Source of the DNA: Balaenoptera acutorostrata
Taxonomy: Eukaryota > Chordata > Mammalia > Artiodactyla > Balaenopteridae
Assembly: GCF_949987535.1 (NCBI RefSeq)
Contig: NC_080070.1
Location: forward strand, 13,273,770-13,337,769
Reading direction: 5' to 3'
DNA: 64,000 nt
The notes beneath the pieces were generated by a model. That model was not told the DNA's origin, ran no database searches, and saw nothing but the letters and a program-made list of their open reading frames with translations. Positions 36,301-48,300 of this stretch are shown here, piece by piece. Within the stretch, counting starts at the first letter, position 1. The number at the start of each line of letters is the position of its first letter. A program made the position numbers and the translations under genes.

Positions 36301-39300
36301 GGTTTCAGTTTTTCACCATTGAGGACAATGTTGGCTGTGGGTTTGTCATATATGGCCTTTATTATGTTGAGGAAAGTTCCTTCTATGCCTACTTTCTGCA
36401 GGGCTTTTATCATAAATGGGTGTTGAATTTTCTCGAAAGCTTTCTCTGCATCTATTGAGATGATCATATGGTTTTTCTCCTTCAATTTGTTAATATGATG
36501 TATCACATTGATTGATTTGCGTATATTGAAGAATCTTTGCATTCCTGGAATAAACCCCACTTGATCATGGTGTATGATCCTTTTAATGTGCTGTTGGATT
36601 CTGTTTGCTAGTATTTTGTTGAGGATTTTTGCATCTATGTTCATCAGTGATATTGGCCTGTAGTTTTCTTTCTTTGTGACATCTTTGTCTGGTTTTGGTA
36701 TCAGGGTGATGGTGGCCTCGTAGAATGAGTTGGGGAGTGTTCCTCCCTCTGCAATATTTTGGAAGAGTTTGAGAAGGATAGGTGTTAGCTCTTCTCTAAA
36801 TGTTTGATAGCATTCGCCTGTGAAGCCATCTGGTCCTGGGGTTTTGTTTGTTGGAAGATTTTTAATCACAGTTTCAATTTCAGTGTTTGTGATTGGTCTG
36901 TTCATATTTTCTATTTCTTCCTGGTTCAGTCTCAGCAGGTTGTGCATTTCTAAGAATCTGTCCATTTCTTCCAGGTTGTCCATTTTATTGGCATAGAGTT
37001 GCTTGTAGTAATCTCTCATGATCGTTTGTATTTCTGCAGTGTCAGTGGTTACTTCTCCTTTTTCATTTCTAATTCTGTTGATTTGGGTCTTCTCCCTTTT
37101 TCTCTTGATGAGTCTGGCTAATGGTTTATCAATTTTGTTTATCTTCTCAAAGAACCAGCTTTTAGTTTCATTGATTTTTGCTATTGTTTCCTTCATTTCT
37201 TTTTCATTTATTTCTGATCTGATCTTTATGATTTCTTTCCTTCTGCTAGCTTTGGGGTTTTTTGTTCTTCTTTCTCTAATTGCTTTAGGTGCAAGGTTAG
37301 GTTGTTTATTTGAGATGTTTCCTGTTTCTTGATGTAGGCTTGTATTGCTATAAACTTCCCTCTTAGGACTGCTTTTGCTGCATCCCATAGGTTTTGGTTC
37401 GTCGTGTCTCCATTGTCATTTGTTTCTAGGTATATTTTGATTTCCCCTTTGATTTCTTCAGTGATCACTTCGTTATTAAGTAGTGTATTGTGTAGCCTCC
37501 ATGTGTTTGTATTTTTTACAGATCTTTTCCTGTAATTGATATCTAGTCTCATAGCGTTGTGGTCGGAAAAGATACCTGATACAATTTCAATTTCTTAAAT
37601 TTACCGAGGCTTGATTTGTGACGCAGGATATGATCTATCCTGGAGAATGTTCCATGAGCACTTGAGAAAAATGTGTATTCTGTTGTTTTTGGGTGGAATG
37701 TCCTATAAATATCAATTAAGTCCATCTTGTTTAATGTATCATTTAAAGCTTGTGTTTCCTTATTTATTTTCCTTTTGGATGATCTGTCCATTGGTGAAAG
37801 TGGGGTGTTAAAGTCCCGTACTATGATGGTGTTACTGTCAATTTCCCCTTTTTTTTTTTATTAATTAATTAATTAATTTATTTATTTTTGGCTGGGTTGG
37901 ATCTTTGTTGCTGCCCGAGGGCTTTCTCTAGTTGTGGCGAGCGGGGGCTACTCTTCGTTGCGGTGCGCGGGCTTCTCACTGCAGTGGCTTCTCTTGTTGC
38001 AGAGCACGGGCTCTAGGCGTGCAGGCTTCAGTAGTTGTGGCTCGTGGGCTCAGTAGTTGTGGCTCGCAGGCTCTAGAGTGCGGGCTCAGTAGTTGTGGTG
38101 CACGGGCTTAGTTGCTCCGCGGCATGTGGGATCTTCCCGGACCAGGGCTTGAACCCGTGTCCCCTGCATTGGCAGGCGGATTCTTAACCACTGCGCCACC
38201 AGGGAAGCCATCAATTTCCCCTTTTATGGCTGTTAGTATTTGCCTTATGTATGAGGTGCTCCTATGTTGGGTGCATAAATATTTACAATTCTTGTATCTT
38301 CTTCTTGGATTGATCCCTTGATCATTATGTAATGTCCTTCTTTATCTCTTGTAATAGTCTTTATTTTAAAGTCTATTTTGTCTGATATGAGAATTGCTAC
38401 TCCAGCTTTTTTTGATTTCCATTTGCATGGAATATCTTTTTCCATCCCCTCACTTTCAGTCTGTATGTGTCCCTAGGTCTGAGGTGGGTCTCTTGTAGAC
38501 AGCATATATATGGGTCTTATTTTTGTATCCATTCAGCCAGTCTTTGTCTTTTGGTTGGAGCATTTAATCCATTTTCATTTAAGGTAATTATCGGTATGTA
38601 TGTTCCTATTACCATTTTCTTAATTGTTTTGGGTTTGTTATTTTAGGTGTTTTCCTTCTCTTGTGTTTCTTGCCTAGAGAAGTTCCTTTAGCATTTGTTG
38701 TAAAGCTGGTTTGGTGGTGCTGAACTCTCTCAGCTTTTGCTTGTCTGTAAAGGTTTTAATTTCTCCATCAAATCTGAATGAGATCCTGGCTGGGTAGTGT
38801 AACCTTGGTTGTAGGGTTTTCTCCTTCATCACTTTAAGTATATCCTGCCACTCCCTTCTGGCTTGCAGAGTTTCTGCTGAAAGATCAGCTGTTAACCTTA
38901 TGGGGATTCCCTTGTGTGTTATTTGTTGTTTTTCCCTTGCTGCTTTTAATATGTTTTCTTTATATTTAATTTTTGATAGTTTGATTAATATGTGTCTTGG
39001 CGTGTTTGTCCTTGGATTTATCCTGTATGGGACTCTCTGTGCTTCCAGGACTTGGTTAACTATTTCCTTTCCCATATTAGGGAAGTTTTCAACTATAATC
39101 TCTTCAAATATTTTCTCAGTCCCTTTCTTTTTCTCTTCTTCTTCTGGGACCCCTATAATTCGAATGTTGGTGCGTTTAATGTTGTCCCAGAGGTCTCTGA
39201 GACTGTCCTCAGTTCTTTTCATTCTTTTTTCTTTATTCTGTTCTGCAGTAGTTATTTCCACTATTTTATCTTCCAGGTCACTTATCTGTTCTTCTGCCTC

Positions 39301-42300
39301 AGTTATTCTGCTATTAATCCCATCTAGAGTATTTTTAATTTCATTTATTGTGTTTTTCATCCTTGCTTGGTTCCTCTTTAGTTCTTCTACGTCCTTGTTA
39401 AATGTTTCTTGCATTTTGTCTGTTCATTTCCAAGATTTTGGATCATCTTTACTATCATTATTCTGAATTCTTTTTCAGGTAGACTGCCTATTTCCTCTTC
39501 ATTTGTTAGTTGTGGTGTGTTTTGACCCTGCTCCTTCACCTGCTGTGTGTTTTTTTGTCTTCTCATTTTGCTTATCTTTCTTTGTTTGGGGTCTCCTTTT
39601 CACAGGCTGCAGGTTTGTAGTTCCCGTTGTTTTTGGTATCTGTCCCCAGTGGCTAAGGTTGGTTCAGTGGGTTGTGTAGGCTTCCTGGTGGAGGGGACTA
39701 GTGCCTGTGTTCTGGTGGATGAGGTTGGATCTTGTCTTTCTGGTGGGCATGTCCACATCTGGTGGTGTGTTTTGGGGTGTCTGTGACCTTATTATGATTT
39801 TAGGCAGCCTCTCTGCTAATGGATGGGTCTGTGTTCCTGTCTTGCTAGTTGTTTGGCATAGGGTGTCCAGCACTGTAGCTTGCTGGTCGTTGAGTGAAGC
39901 TGGGTCTTGATGTTGAGATGGAGATCTCTGAGAGATTTTTGCCGTTTGGTATTACGTGGAGCTGGGAGGTCTATTGTGGACCAGTGTCCTGAAGTTGGCT
40001 CTCCCACCTCAGAGGCACAGCCCTGATGCCTGGCTGGAGCACCAAGAGCCTTTCATCCACACGGCCAAGTATGTGGGGATTTTCTTGCCTTTGGGGAGGT
40101 CTGACGTCTTCTGCCAGCGTTCAGTGGGTGTTCTGTAGGAGCAGTTCCACGTGTGGATGTATTGCTACTGTATCTGTGGGAAGGAAGGTGATCTCCGCTT
40201 CTTACTCTTCCGCCATCTTGCCCAGACCCCCCATGTGTCTTTTTGAATTATGGTTTTCTCTGGGTATATGCCCAGTAGTGGGATTGCTGGGTCATATGGT
40301 AATTCTATTTTTAGTTTTTTAAGGAACCTCCATATTGTTCTCCAGAGTGGCTGTATCAATTTACATTCCCACCAGCAGTGCAAGAGGGTTCCCTTTTCTC
40401 CACACCCTCTCCAGCATTTGTTGTTTGTAGATTTTCTGATGCTGCCCATTCTAACTGGTGTGAATTGATACCTCATTGTAGTTTTGATTTGCATTTCTCT
40501 AATAATTAGTGATGTTGAGCATCTTTTCATGTGCTTCGTAGCCATCTGTATGTCTTCTTTGGAGAAATGTCTCTTTAGGTCTTCTGCCCATTTTTGGATT
40601 GGGTCGTTTGTTTTTTTAATATTGAGCTGCATGTACTCTTTATATATTTTAGAGATTAATCCTTTTTCCGTTGATTCATTTGCAAATATTTTCTCCCATT
40701 CTGAGGGTTGTCTTTTCGTCTTGTTTATGGTTTCCTTTGCTGTGCAAAAGCTTTGAAGTTTCATTAGGTCCCATTTGTTTATTTGTGTTTTTATTTCCAT
40801 GACTCTAGGAGGTGGATCAAAAAAGATCTTGCTGTGATTTATGTCAAAGAGTGTTCTTCCTATGTTTTCCTCTAAGAGTTTTATAGTGTCCAGTCTTACA
40901 TTTAGGTCTCTAATCCATTTTGAGTTTATTTTTGTGTATGGTGTTAGGGAGTATTCTAATTTCATTCTTTTACATGTAGCTATCCAGTTTTCCCAGCACC
41001 ACTTATTGAAGAGACTGTCTTTTCTCAATTGTGTATCTTTGCCTCCTTTGTCATAGATTAGTTGACCATAGGTGCGTGGGTTTATCTCTGGGCTTACTAT
41101 CCTGTTCCATTGATCTATTTTTCTGTTTTTGTGCCAGTACCATATTGTCTTGATTACTGTAGCTTTGTAGTATAGTCTGAAGTCAGGGAGTCTGATTCCT
41201 CCAGCTCCGTTTTTTTCCCTCAAGGCTGCTTTGGCTACTCGGGGTCTTTGTGTCTCCATACAAATTTTAAGATGATTTGTTCTAGTTCCATAAAAAATGC
41301 CATTGGTAATTTGATAGGGATTGCATTGAATCTGTAGATTGCTTTGGGTAGTATAGTCATTTTCACAATGTTGATTCTTCCAATCCAAGAACATGGTATA
41401 TCTCTCCATCTGTTGGTATCATCTTTAATTTCCTTCATCAGTGTCTTATAGTTTTCTGCATACAGGTCTTTTGTCTCCCTAGGTAGGTTTATTCCTAGGT
41501 ATTTTATTCTTTTTGTTGCAATGGTAAATGGGAGTGTTTCCATAATTTCTCTTTCAGATTTTTCATCATTAGTGTAGAGGAATACAAGAGATTTCTGTGC
41601 ATTAATTTTGTATTCTGCAACTTTACCAAATTCATTAATTAGCTCTAGCAGTTTTCTGGTGGCAGTTTTAGGATTCTCTATGTATAGTATCATGTCATCT
41701 GCAAACAGTGACAGTTTAACTTCTTCTTTTCCAATTTGTATTCCTTTTTATTTCTTTTTCTTCTCTGATTGCCGTGGCTAGAACTTCCAGAACTATGTTG
41801 AATAATAGTGGTGAGAGTGGACATCCTTGTCTCGTTCCTGATCTTAGAGGAAATGCTTTCAGTTTTTCACCATTGAGAATGATGTTTGCTGTGGGTTTGT
41901 CATGTATGGCTTTTATTATATTGAGGTAGGTTCCCTCTATGCCCACTTTCTGGAGAGTTTTTATCATAAATGGGTGTTGAATTTTGTCAAAAGCTTTTTC
42001 TGCATCTATTAAGATGATCATATGGTTTTTATTCTTCAATTTGTTAATATGGTGTATCACATTGCTTGATTTGCGTATATTGAAGAATCCTTGCATCCCT
42101 GGCATAAATCCCACTTGATTGTGGTGTATGATCCTTTTAATGTGTTGTTGGATTCTGTTTGCTAGTATTTTGTTGAGGATTTTTGCATCTATATTCATCA
42201 GTGATATTGGTCTGTAATTTTCTTTTTTTGTAGTGTCTTTGTCTGGTTTTGGTATCAGGGTGATGGTGGCCTCATAGAATGAGTTTGGGAATGTTCCTTC

Positions 42301-45300
42301 GTCTGCAAGTTTTTGGAAGAGTTTGAGAAGGATGGGTGTTAGCTCTTCTCTAAATGTTTGATAGAATTCACCTGTGAAGCCATCTGGTCCTGGACTTTTG
42401 TTTGTTGGAAGATTTTTAATCACAGTTTCAATTTCATTACTTGTGATTGGTCTGTTCATATTTTCTGTTTCTTCCTGGTTCAGGCTTGAAAGGTTATACC
42501 TTTCTAAGAATTTGTCCATTTCTCCCAGGTTGTCCATTTTATTGGCATAGAGTTGCTTGTCGTAGTCTCTTAGGATGCTTTGTATTTCTGTGGTGTCTGT
42601 TGTAACTTCTCCTTTTTCATTGCTGATTTTATTGATTTGAGTCCTCTCCCTCTTTTTCTTGATGAGTCTGGCTAATGGCTTATCAATTTTGTTTATCTTC
42701 TCAAAGAACCAGCTTTTAATTTTATTGATCTTTGCTATTGTTTTCTTTGTTTCTGTTTCATTTATTTCTGCTCTGATCTTTATGATTTCTTTCCTTCTGC
42801 TAACTTTGGGTTTTTTTTGTTCTTCTTTCTCTAGTTTCTTTAGGTGTAAGGTTAGATTGTTTACTTGAGATTTTTCTTGCTTCTTTAGGTAAGCTTGTAT
42901 AGCTCTAAACTTCCCTCTTAGAACTGCTTTTGCTGCATCCCATAGGTTTTGGGTCGTCGTGCTTTCATTGTCATTTGTTTCTAGGTATTTTTTGATTTCC
43001 TCTTTGATTTCTTCAGTGATCTCTTGGTTATTTAGTAACGTATTGTTTAGCCTCCATGTGTTTGTGTTTTTTACGTTTTCTTCCCTGTAATTCATTTCTA
43101 ATCTCATAGCGTTGTGGTCAGAAAAGATGTTTGATATGATTTCAATTTTCTTAAATTTACTGGGCTTGATTTGTGACCCAAGATGTGATCTATCCTGGAG
43201 AATCTTCCATGCGCACTTGAGAAGAACGTGTAATCTGCTGTTTTTGGATGGAATGTCCTATAAATATCAATTAGATCTATCTCGTCTATTGTGTCATTTA
43301 AAGCTTGTGTTTCCTTATTTATTTTCATTTTGGATGATCTGTCCATTGGTGTAAGTGAGGTGTTAATGTCCCCCCCTATTATTGTGTTACTGTTGATTTC
43401 CTCTTTTATAGCTGTTAGCAGTTGCCTTATGTATTGAGGTGCTCCTATGTTGGGTGCATATATATTTATAATTGTTATATCTTCTTCTTGGATTGATCCC
43501 TTGATCATTATGTAGTGTCCTTCCTTGTCTCTTGTAACATTCTTTATTTTAAAGTCTATTTTATCTGATATGAGTATAGCTACTCCAGCTTTCTTTTGAT
43601 TTCCATTTGCATGGAATATCTTTTTCCATCCCCTCTCTTTCAGTCTGTATGTGTCCCTAGGTGTAAAGTGGGTCTCTTGTAGACAGCATATATATGGGTC
43701 TTGTTTTTATATCCATTCAGCAAGTCTGTGTCTTTTGGTTGGAGCATTTAATCCATTCACGTTTAAGGTAATTATCGATATGTATGTTCCTATGACCATT
43801 TTCTTAATTGTTTTGGGTTTGTTTTTGTAGGTCCTTTTCTTCTCTTGTGTTTCCCACTTAGAGAAGTTCCTTTAGCATTTGTTGTAGAGCTGGTGTGGTG
43901 ATGCTGAATTCTCTTAGCTTTTGCTTGTCTGTAAAGCTTTTGATTTCTCCATCAAATCTAAATGAGATCCTTGCCGGGTAGAGTAATCTTGGTTGTAGCG
44001 TCTTCCCTTTCATCACTTTAAGTATATCATGCCACTCCCTTCTGGCTTGTAGAGTTTCTGCTGAGAAATCAGCTGTTAACCTTATGGGAGTTCCCTTGTG
44101 TGGTATTTGTCATTTTTCCCTTGCTGCTTTCAATAATTTTTCTTTGTCTTTAATTTTTGGCACTTTAATTACTATGTGTCTCGGCGTGTTTCTCCTTGAG
44201 TTTATGCTGTATAGGACTCTCTGCGCTTCCTGGACTTAGGTGGCTATTTCCTTTCCCATGTTAGGGAAGTTTTCGACTATAATCTCTTGAAATATTTTCT
44301 CTGGTCCTTTCTCTCTCTCTTCTCCTTCTGGGACCCCTATAATGCGAATGTTGTTGCGTTTAATGTTGTCCCAGAGGTTCTTAGGCTGTCTTCATTTCTT
44401 TTCATTCTTTTTTCTTTAGTCTGTTCCGCAGCAGTGAATTCCACCATTCTGTCTTCCAGGTCACTTATCCGTTCTTCTGCCTCAGTTATTCTGCTATTGA
44501 TTCCTTCTAGTGTAGTTTTCATTTCAGTTATTGTATTGTTCATCTCTGTTTGTTTGTTCTTTAATTCTTCTAGGTCTTTGTTAATCATTTCTTGCATCTT
44601 CTCAATCTTTGCCTCCATTCTTATTCCGAGGTCCTGGATCATCTTCACTATCATTATTCTGAATTCTTTTTCTGGAAGGTTGCCTATCTCCGCTTCATTT
44701 AGTTGTTTTTCTGGGGTTTTTTCTTGTTCCTTCATCTGGTATATAGCCCTCTGCCTTTTCATCTTGTCTATCTTTCTGTAACTGTGGTTTTTGGTCCACA
44801 GGCTGCAGGATTGTAGTTTTTCTTGCTTCTGCTGTCTGCCCTCTGGTGGTTGAGGCTATCTAAGAGGCTTGATGGGAGGCTCTGGTGGTGGGTAGAGCTA
44901 ACTGTTGCTGTGGTGGTCAGAGCTCTGTAAAACTTTAATCCACTTGACTGTTGATGGGTGGGGCTGGGTTCCCTCCCTGTTGGTTGTTTGGCCTGAGGCA
45001 ACCCAACACTGGAGCCTACCTGTGCTCTTTGGTGGGGTTAATGGCAGACTCTGGGAGGGCTCACGCCAAGGAGTACTTCCCAGAACCTCCACTGCCAGTG
45101 TCCTTGTCCCCTCGGTGAAACAGAGCCAGCCCCCGCCTCTGCAGGAGACCCTCCAACACTAGCAGGTAGGTCTGGTTCAGTCTCCCCCAGGGTCACAGCT
45201 CCTTCCCCCGGGTCCCGATGCGCACAGTATTCCATGTGTGCCCTCCAAGAGTGGTATCTCTGTTTCCCCCAGTCCTGTCAAAGTCCTGCAATCAATTCCC

Positions 45301-48300
45301 ACTAGGCTTCAAAGTCTGATTCTCTATGAATTCCTCCTCCCGTTGCCAGACCCCCAGGTTGGGAAGCCTGACGTGGGGCTCAGAACCTTCTCTCCAGTGG
45401 GTGGACTTCTGTGGTATTAGTGTTCGCCAGTCTGTGAGTCACCCTCCCAGCAGTTATGGGATTTGATTTTAATCTGTGCCCCTCCTACCGTCTCACTGTG
45501 GCTTCTCCTGTGTCCTTGGACATGGGGTATCCACCTTGGTGAAGTCCATTGTCTTCCTGTTGATGATTGTCCAGCAGCCAGTTGTGATTCTGGTGTTCTC
45601 ACAAGAGGGAGTGAGCACACGTCCTTCTACTCCGCCATCTTGGTTAATCTCCCCAATGGTTATGTTATTTTTTTTTTTTTTAATTTTTTTTTTTTGAAAT
45701 TCACGGTCTTTTATTTATTTATTTATTTATGACTGTGTTGGGTCTTCGTTTCTGTGCGAGGGCTTTCTCTAGTTGTGGCAAGTGGGGGCCACTCTTCATC
45801 GCGGTGCGCGGGCCTCTCACCATCGCGGCCTCTCTTGTTGCGGAGCACAGGCTCCAGACACGCAGGCTCAGTAACTGTGGCTCACGGGCCCAGTTGCTCC
45901 GTGGCATGTGGGATCTTCCCAGACCAGGGCTCGAACCCGTGTCCCCTGCATTGGCAGGCAGATTCTCAACCACTGCGCCACCAGGGAAGCCCGGTTATGT
46001 TATTTTTTAAATAGACTTTATTAGTTAGAGATGTATACTGACATATTTATGGGTAAAATGTTATAAAGGATTTGCTTTACAACATTTCAGAAAAAAGAGT
46101 GTTGGGTGTGTGGGCAGATAGGGTATAGGTGTAACCATGTTGATAAAATATTGTTGAGACTAAGTGGTGGATAATGGGGTCTATTATTCTTTTCTTTATA
46201 CTTTTCGTTTATGTTTGAAATTTTCCATATTGAAAAGTTTAAAAAGACTAAATATAAACTTAACATGGAGTTATTGCAAAAAACTGAAAAATGGACAAAG
46301 GCTAACGGGAAAAAAAGAACGTAATCCCACGAGCCAGACGTATCTGCTGTTAACATTTATATCCTTCTGGTCTTTTTACCATGTATAAATGTGTACATAC
46401 ACATTAATTTTTAAAAAAAAAGAATGTTGAGGTCATTCAGTATCTAAATTTTCTAACTGACAGGTATGTTAACCTTTCAGTGTATCATGAATAATCATAG
46501 TCCTCATCGTCATTTTGGTGGTTCCTTAGCATCTCAGTATACAGACGAATTACAATTTATTCAGTTGTTTCACTGTTACTGGGCTTTTAGCCGGTTTCTT
46601 ATTTTTCACCACCGTGAACATGAGTATCCTTACGGGTAAATGATTGTTCATATCCATATACAGATCTTTAGCCCTCATTCCTAGAAGTGGAATCGTTGGG
46701 TTGCAGGGTACGTACAGGGTACAATTGGATACAGATTTCAAGTGACCCTTCAGAAAGGTGGTACCATGTTGTACCTGCACCAGCAGCAAGTGGGAATGCC
46801 TGTTTCTCTGTACTTGCAAGGCCAGAAGACAGACTGGTGCAGAGCAGTAATGAGTACACAGGAGTGATGAAGTGTAATTGCTGTACAGAGGCATCTCTGA
46901 TACTTACATTGGGTGCATTATTGCCCGGTGTGGTGGGGAAGGGAGGGTTAGTTGCAGTGGGCATCAGCATGGACACATAGCTTATGTTGTATCAGTGAAG
47001 GGGCTGCGGGCTTACGTAGCACCCCAGTGTCTCTGGTCCTTCAGGGGAATCCTTGATCTGGCCCAGAGCCCGTGGCTTCAGGTCAGTAGCGCATGTTGTG
47101 CCGGTTACTCTCTCATTTCTACATTGTCATGTCTCTTGGGCAGTTTCCATAGATACTTGGGCTGTGTTCCTTAATCTATGTGTCTGTGTAGATAAGATCA
47201 CCAGGAAGGCCTCCTCATGAATCATCTTTGAAGCCCAGCTTATCTTCCAACACTCTCAGCCTTGTTTCAGTACCTTTGGGTTTATCTTGGTGTTAACACT
47301 TTGATAATCAATCTTGTTTATTGCAAAATCTATATAGTGTTTAAAATTTGAGGCTTTCATAAAACGGTTGTTTAACATTTATCCAGGAACTACCAATTTA
47401 TATTTATGTCAGTGTTCGTGTTCTGTATTCCATATGATTGCCTTGTTCTGTCCCATCAGCCAGTGGTATAGGCTGTCAAAGGACAGGATCCTGAAACTAG
47501 CTTTTTGTATAAGAGACCCTTACTTAATAGTGAGCTTTTCTTTAGAATCTTGGTTCAAGTATAGAGTTTAATGTAGTCAAACAGGTAAGACAGTTAATTC
47601 AGAGGCAAATCAACAAGTAGCCAAAATATAGTATTAAAAATACAATAAAATGCTTCCCACAGTTCTTTTTAAGGAAATTAGGTCCTAATGAACACAGCTT
47701 TGAACTTAATTGTCTGTGTGTTATTTTGTAGTAATCAAGCTTTTATCCCTTTGACACATCCCTGAAGGGTGTCTGAAGTCGGCCATCAGAATCGTCAGAC
47801 ACAGCTTAGCCCCCATGGGTTTCCCATCTAGCGTGTGAACGTTTGTAAGAGTGAAAGAAATGATTATAAACACACATACCCCCAGGGTCATTTGTTATTA
47901 CATCACACGACTGCCTCCTTTTGCAAAGCTTAAAACAAAATGTATAGGAGCCCCCAAATTAGAGAGCTATCACTCAGAGAAGAGTTTATTTTTGTAATCT
48001 TTTTTTGGGTGTACTTGATGATTTTTTTTTCTTTTTAAAAATGTAAATTTGGGACTTCCCTGGTGGCGCAGTGGTTAAGAATCCGCCTGCCAATGCAGGG
48101 GACATGGGTTCGAGCCCTGGTCTGGGATGATCCCACATGCCGCGGAGCAACTAAGCCCCTGCACCACAACTACTGAGCCTGTGCTCTAGAGCCCGCGAGC
48201 CACAACTGCTGAGCCCGTGTGCCACAACTGCTGAAGCCCGCGTGCCTAGAACCCGTGCTCCGCAACAAGAGAAGCCACCGCAATGAGAAGCCCGTGCACC

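Larger units (their letters stand above)
34061..40231 (-). mobile_element. Full-length L1 nested inside L1-A, antisense (L1-B)
   Basis: It is bounded by a 13-bp perfect TSD, catgtgtcttttt, at 34048-34060 and 40232-40244, inside ORF2 of L1-A. The 5' end at 40231 reads inward as 'ggggtctgggcaagatggcg', an intact L1 5' start. The 3' UTR (34061-34437) is the 'catctttattgaagtataat' type. A CHR SINE at 37853-38210 interrupts ORF2. It is less decayed than L1-1 and L1-A, with frames of 518 and 324 codons. Confidence 0.95.
33610..45656 (-). mobile_element. Full-length L1, antisense, host of a nested L1 (L1-A)
   Basis: The element consists of 33610-34060 (3' UTR and end of ORF2) plus 40245-45656 (rest of ORF2, ORF1, 5' UTR). 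It is split by L1-B at 34061-40231 (the 13-bp TSD of L1-B belongs to this copy). Its own 14-bp TSD, tggttatgttattt, is at 33596-33609 and 45657-45670. The 5' end reads inward as 'gattaaccaagatggcggag', typical of an intact L1 5' end. The 3' UTR ('cagttttccccccttggtgt' on +) differs from the type in L1-2 and L1-B. Both ORFs are broken. Confidence 0.94.

Noticed and set aside
35832..37388. Reverse transcriptase frame as a novel RT system (retron, group II intron, DGR)
   Set aside because: The order endonuclease, RT, Cys-rich end, plus ORF1, 5' UTR, poly(A) and TSDs, identifies L1.
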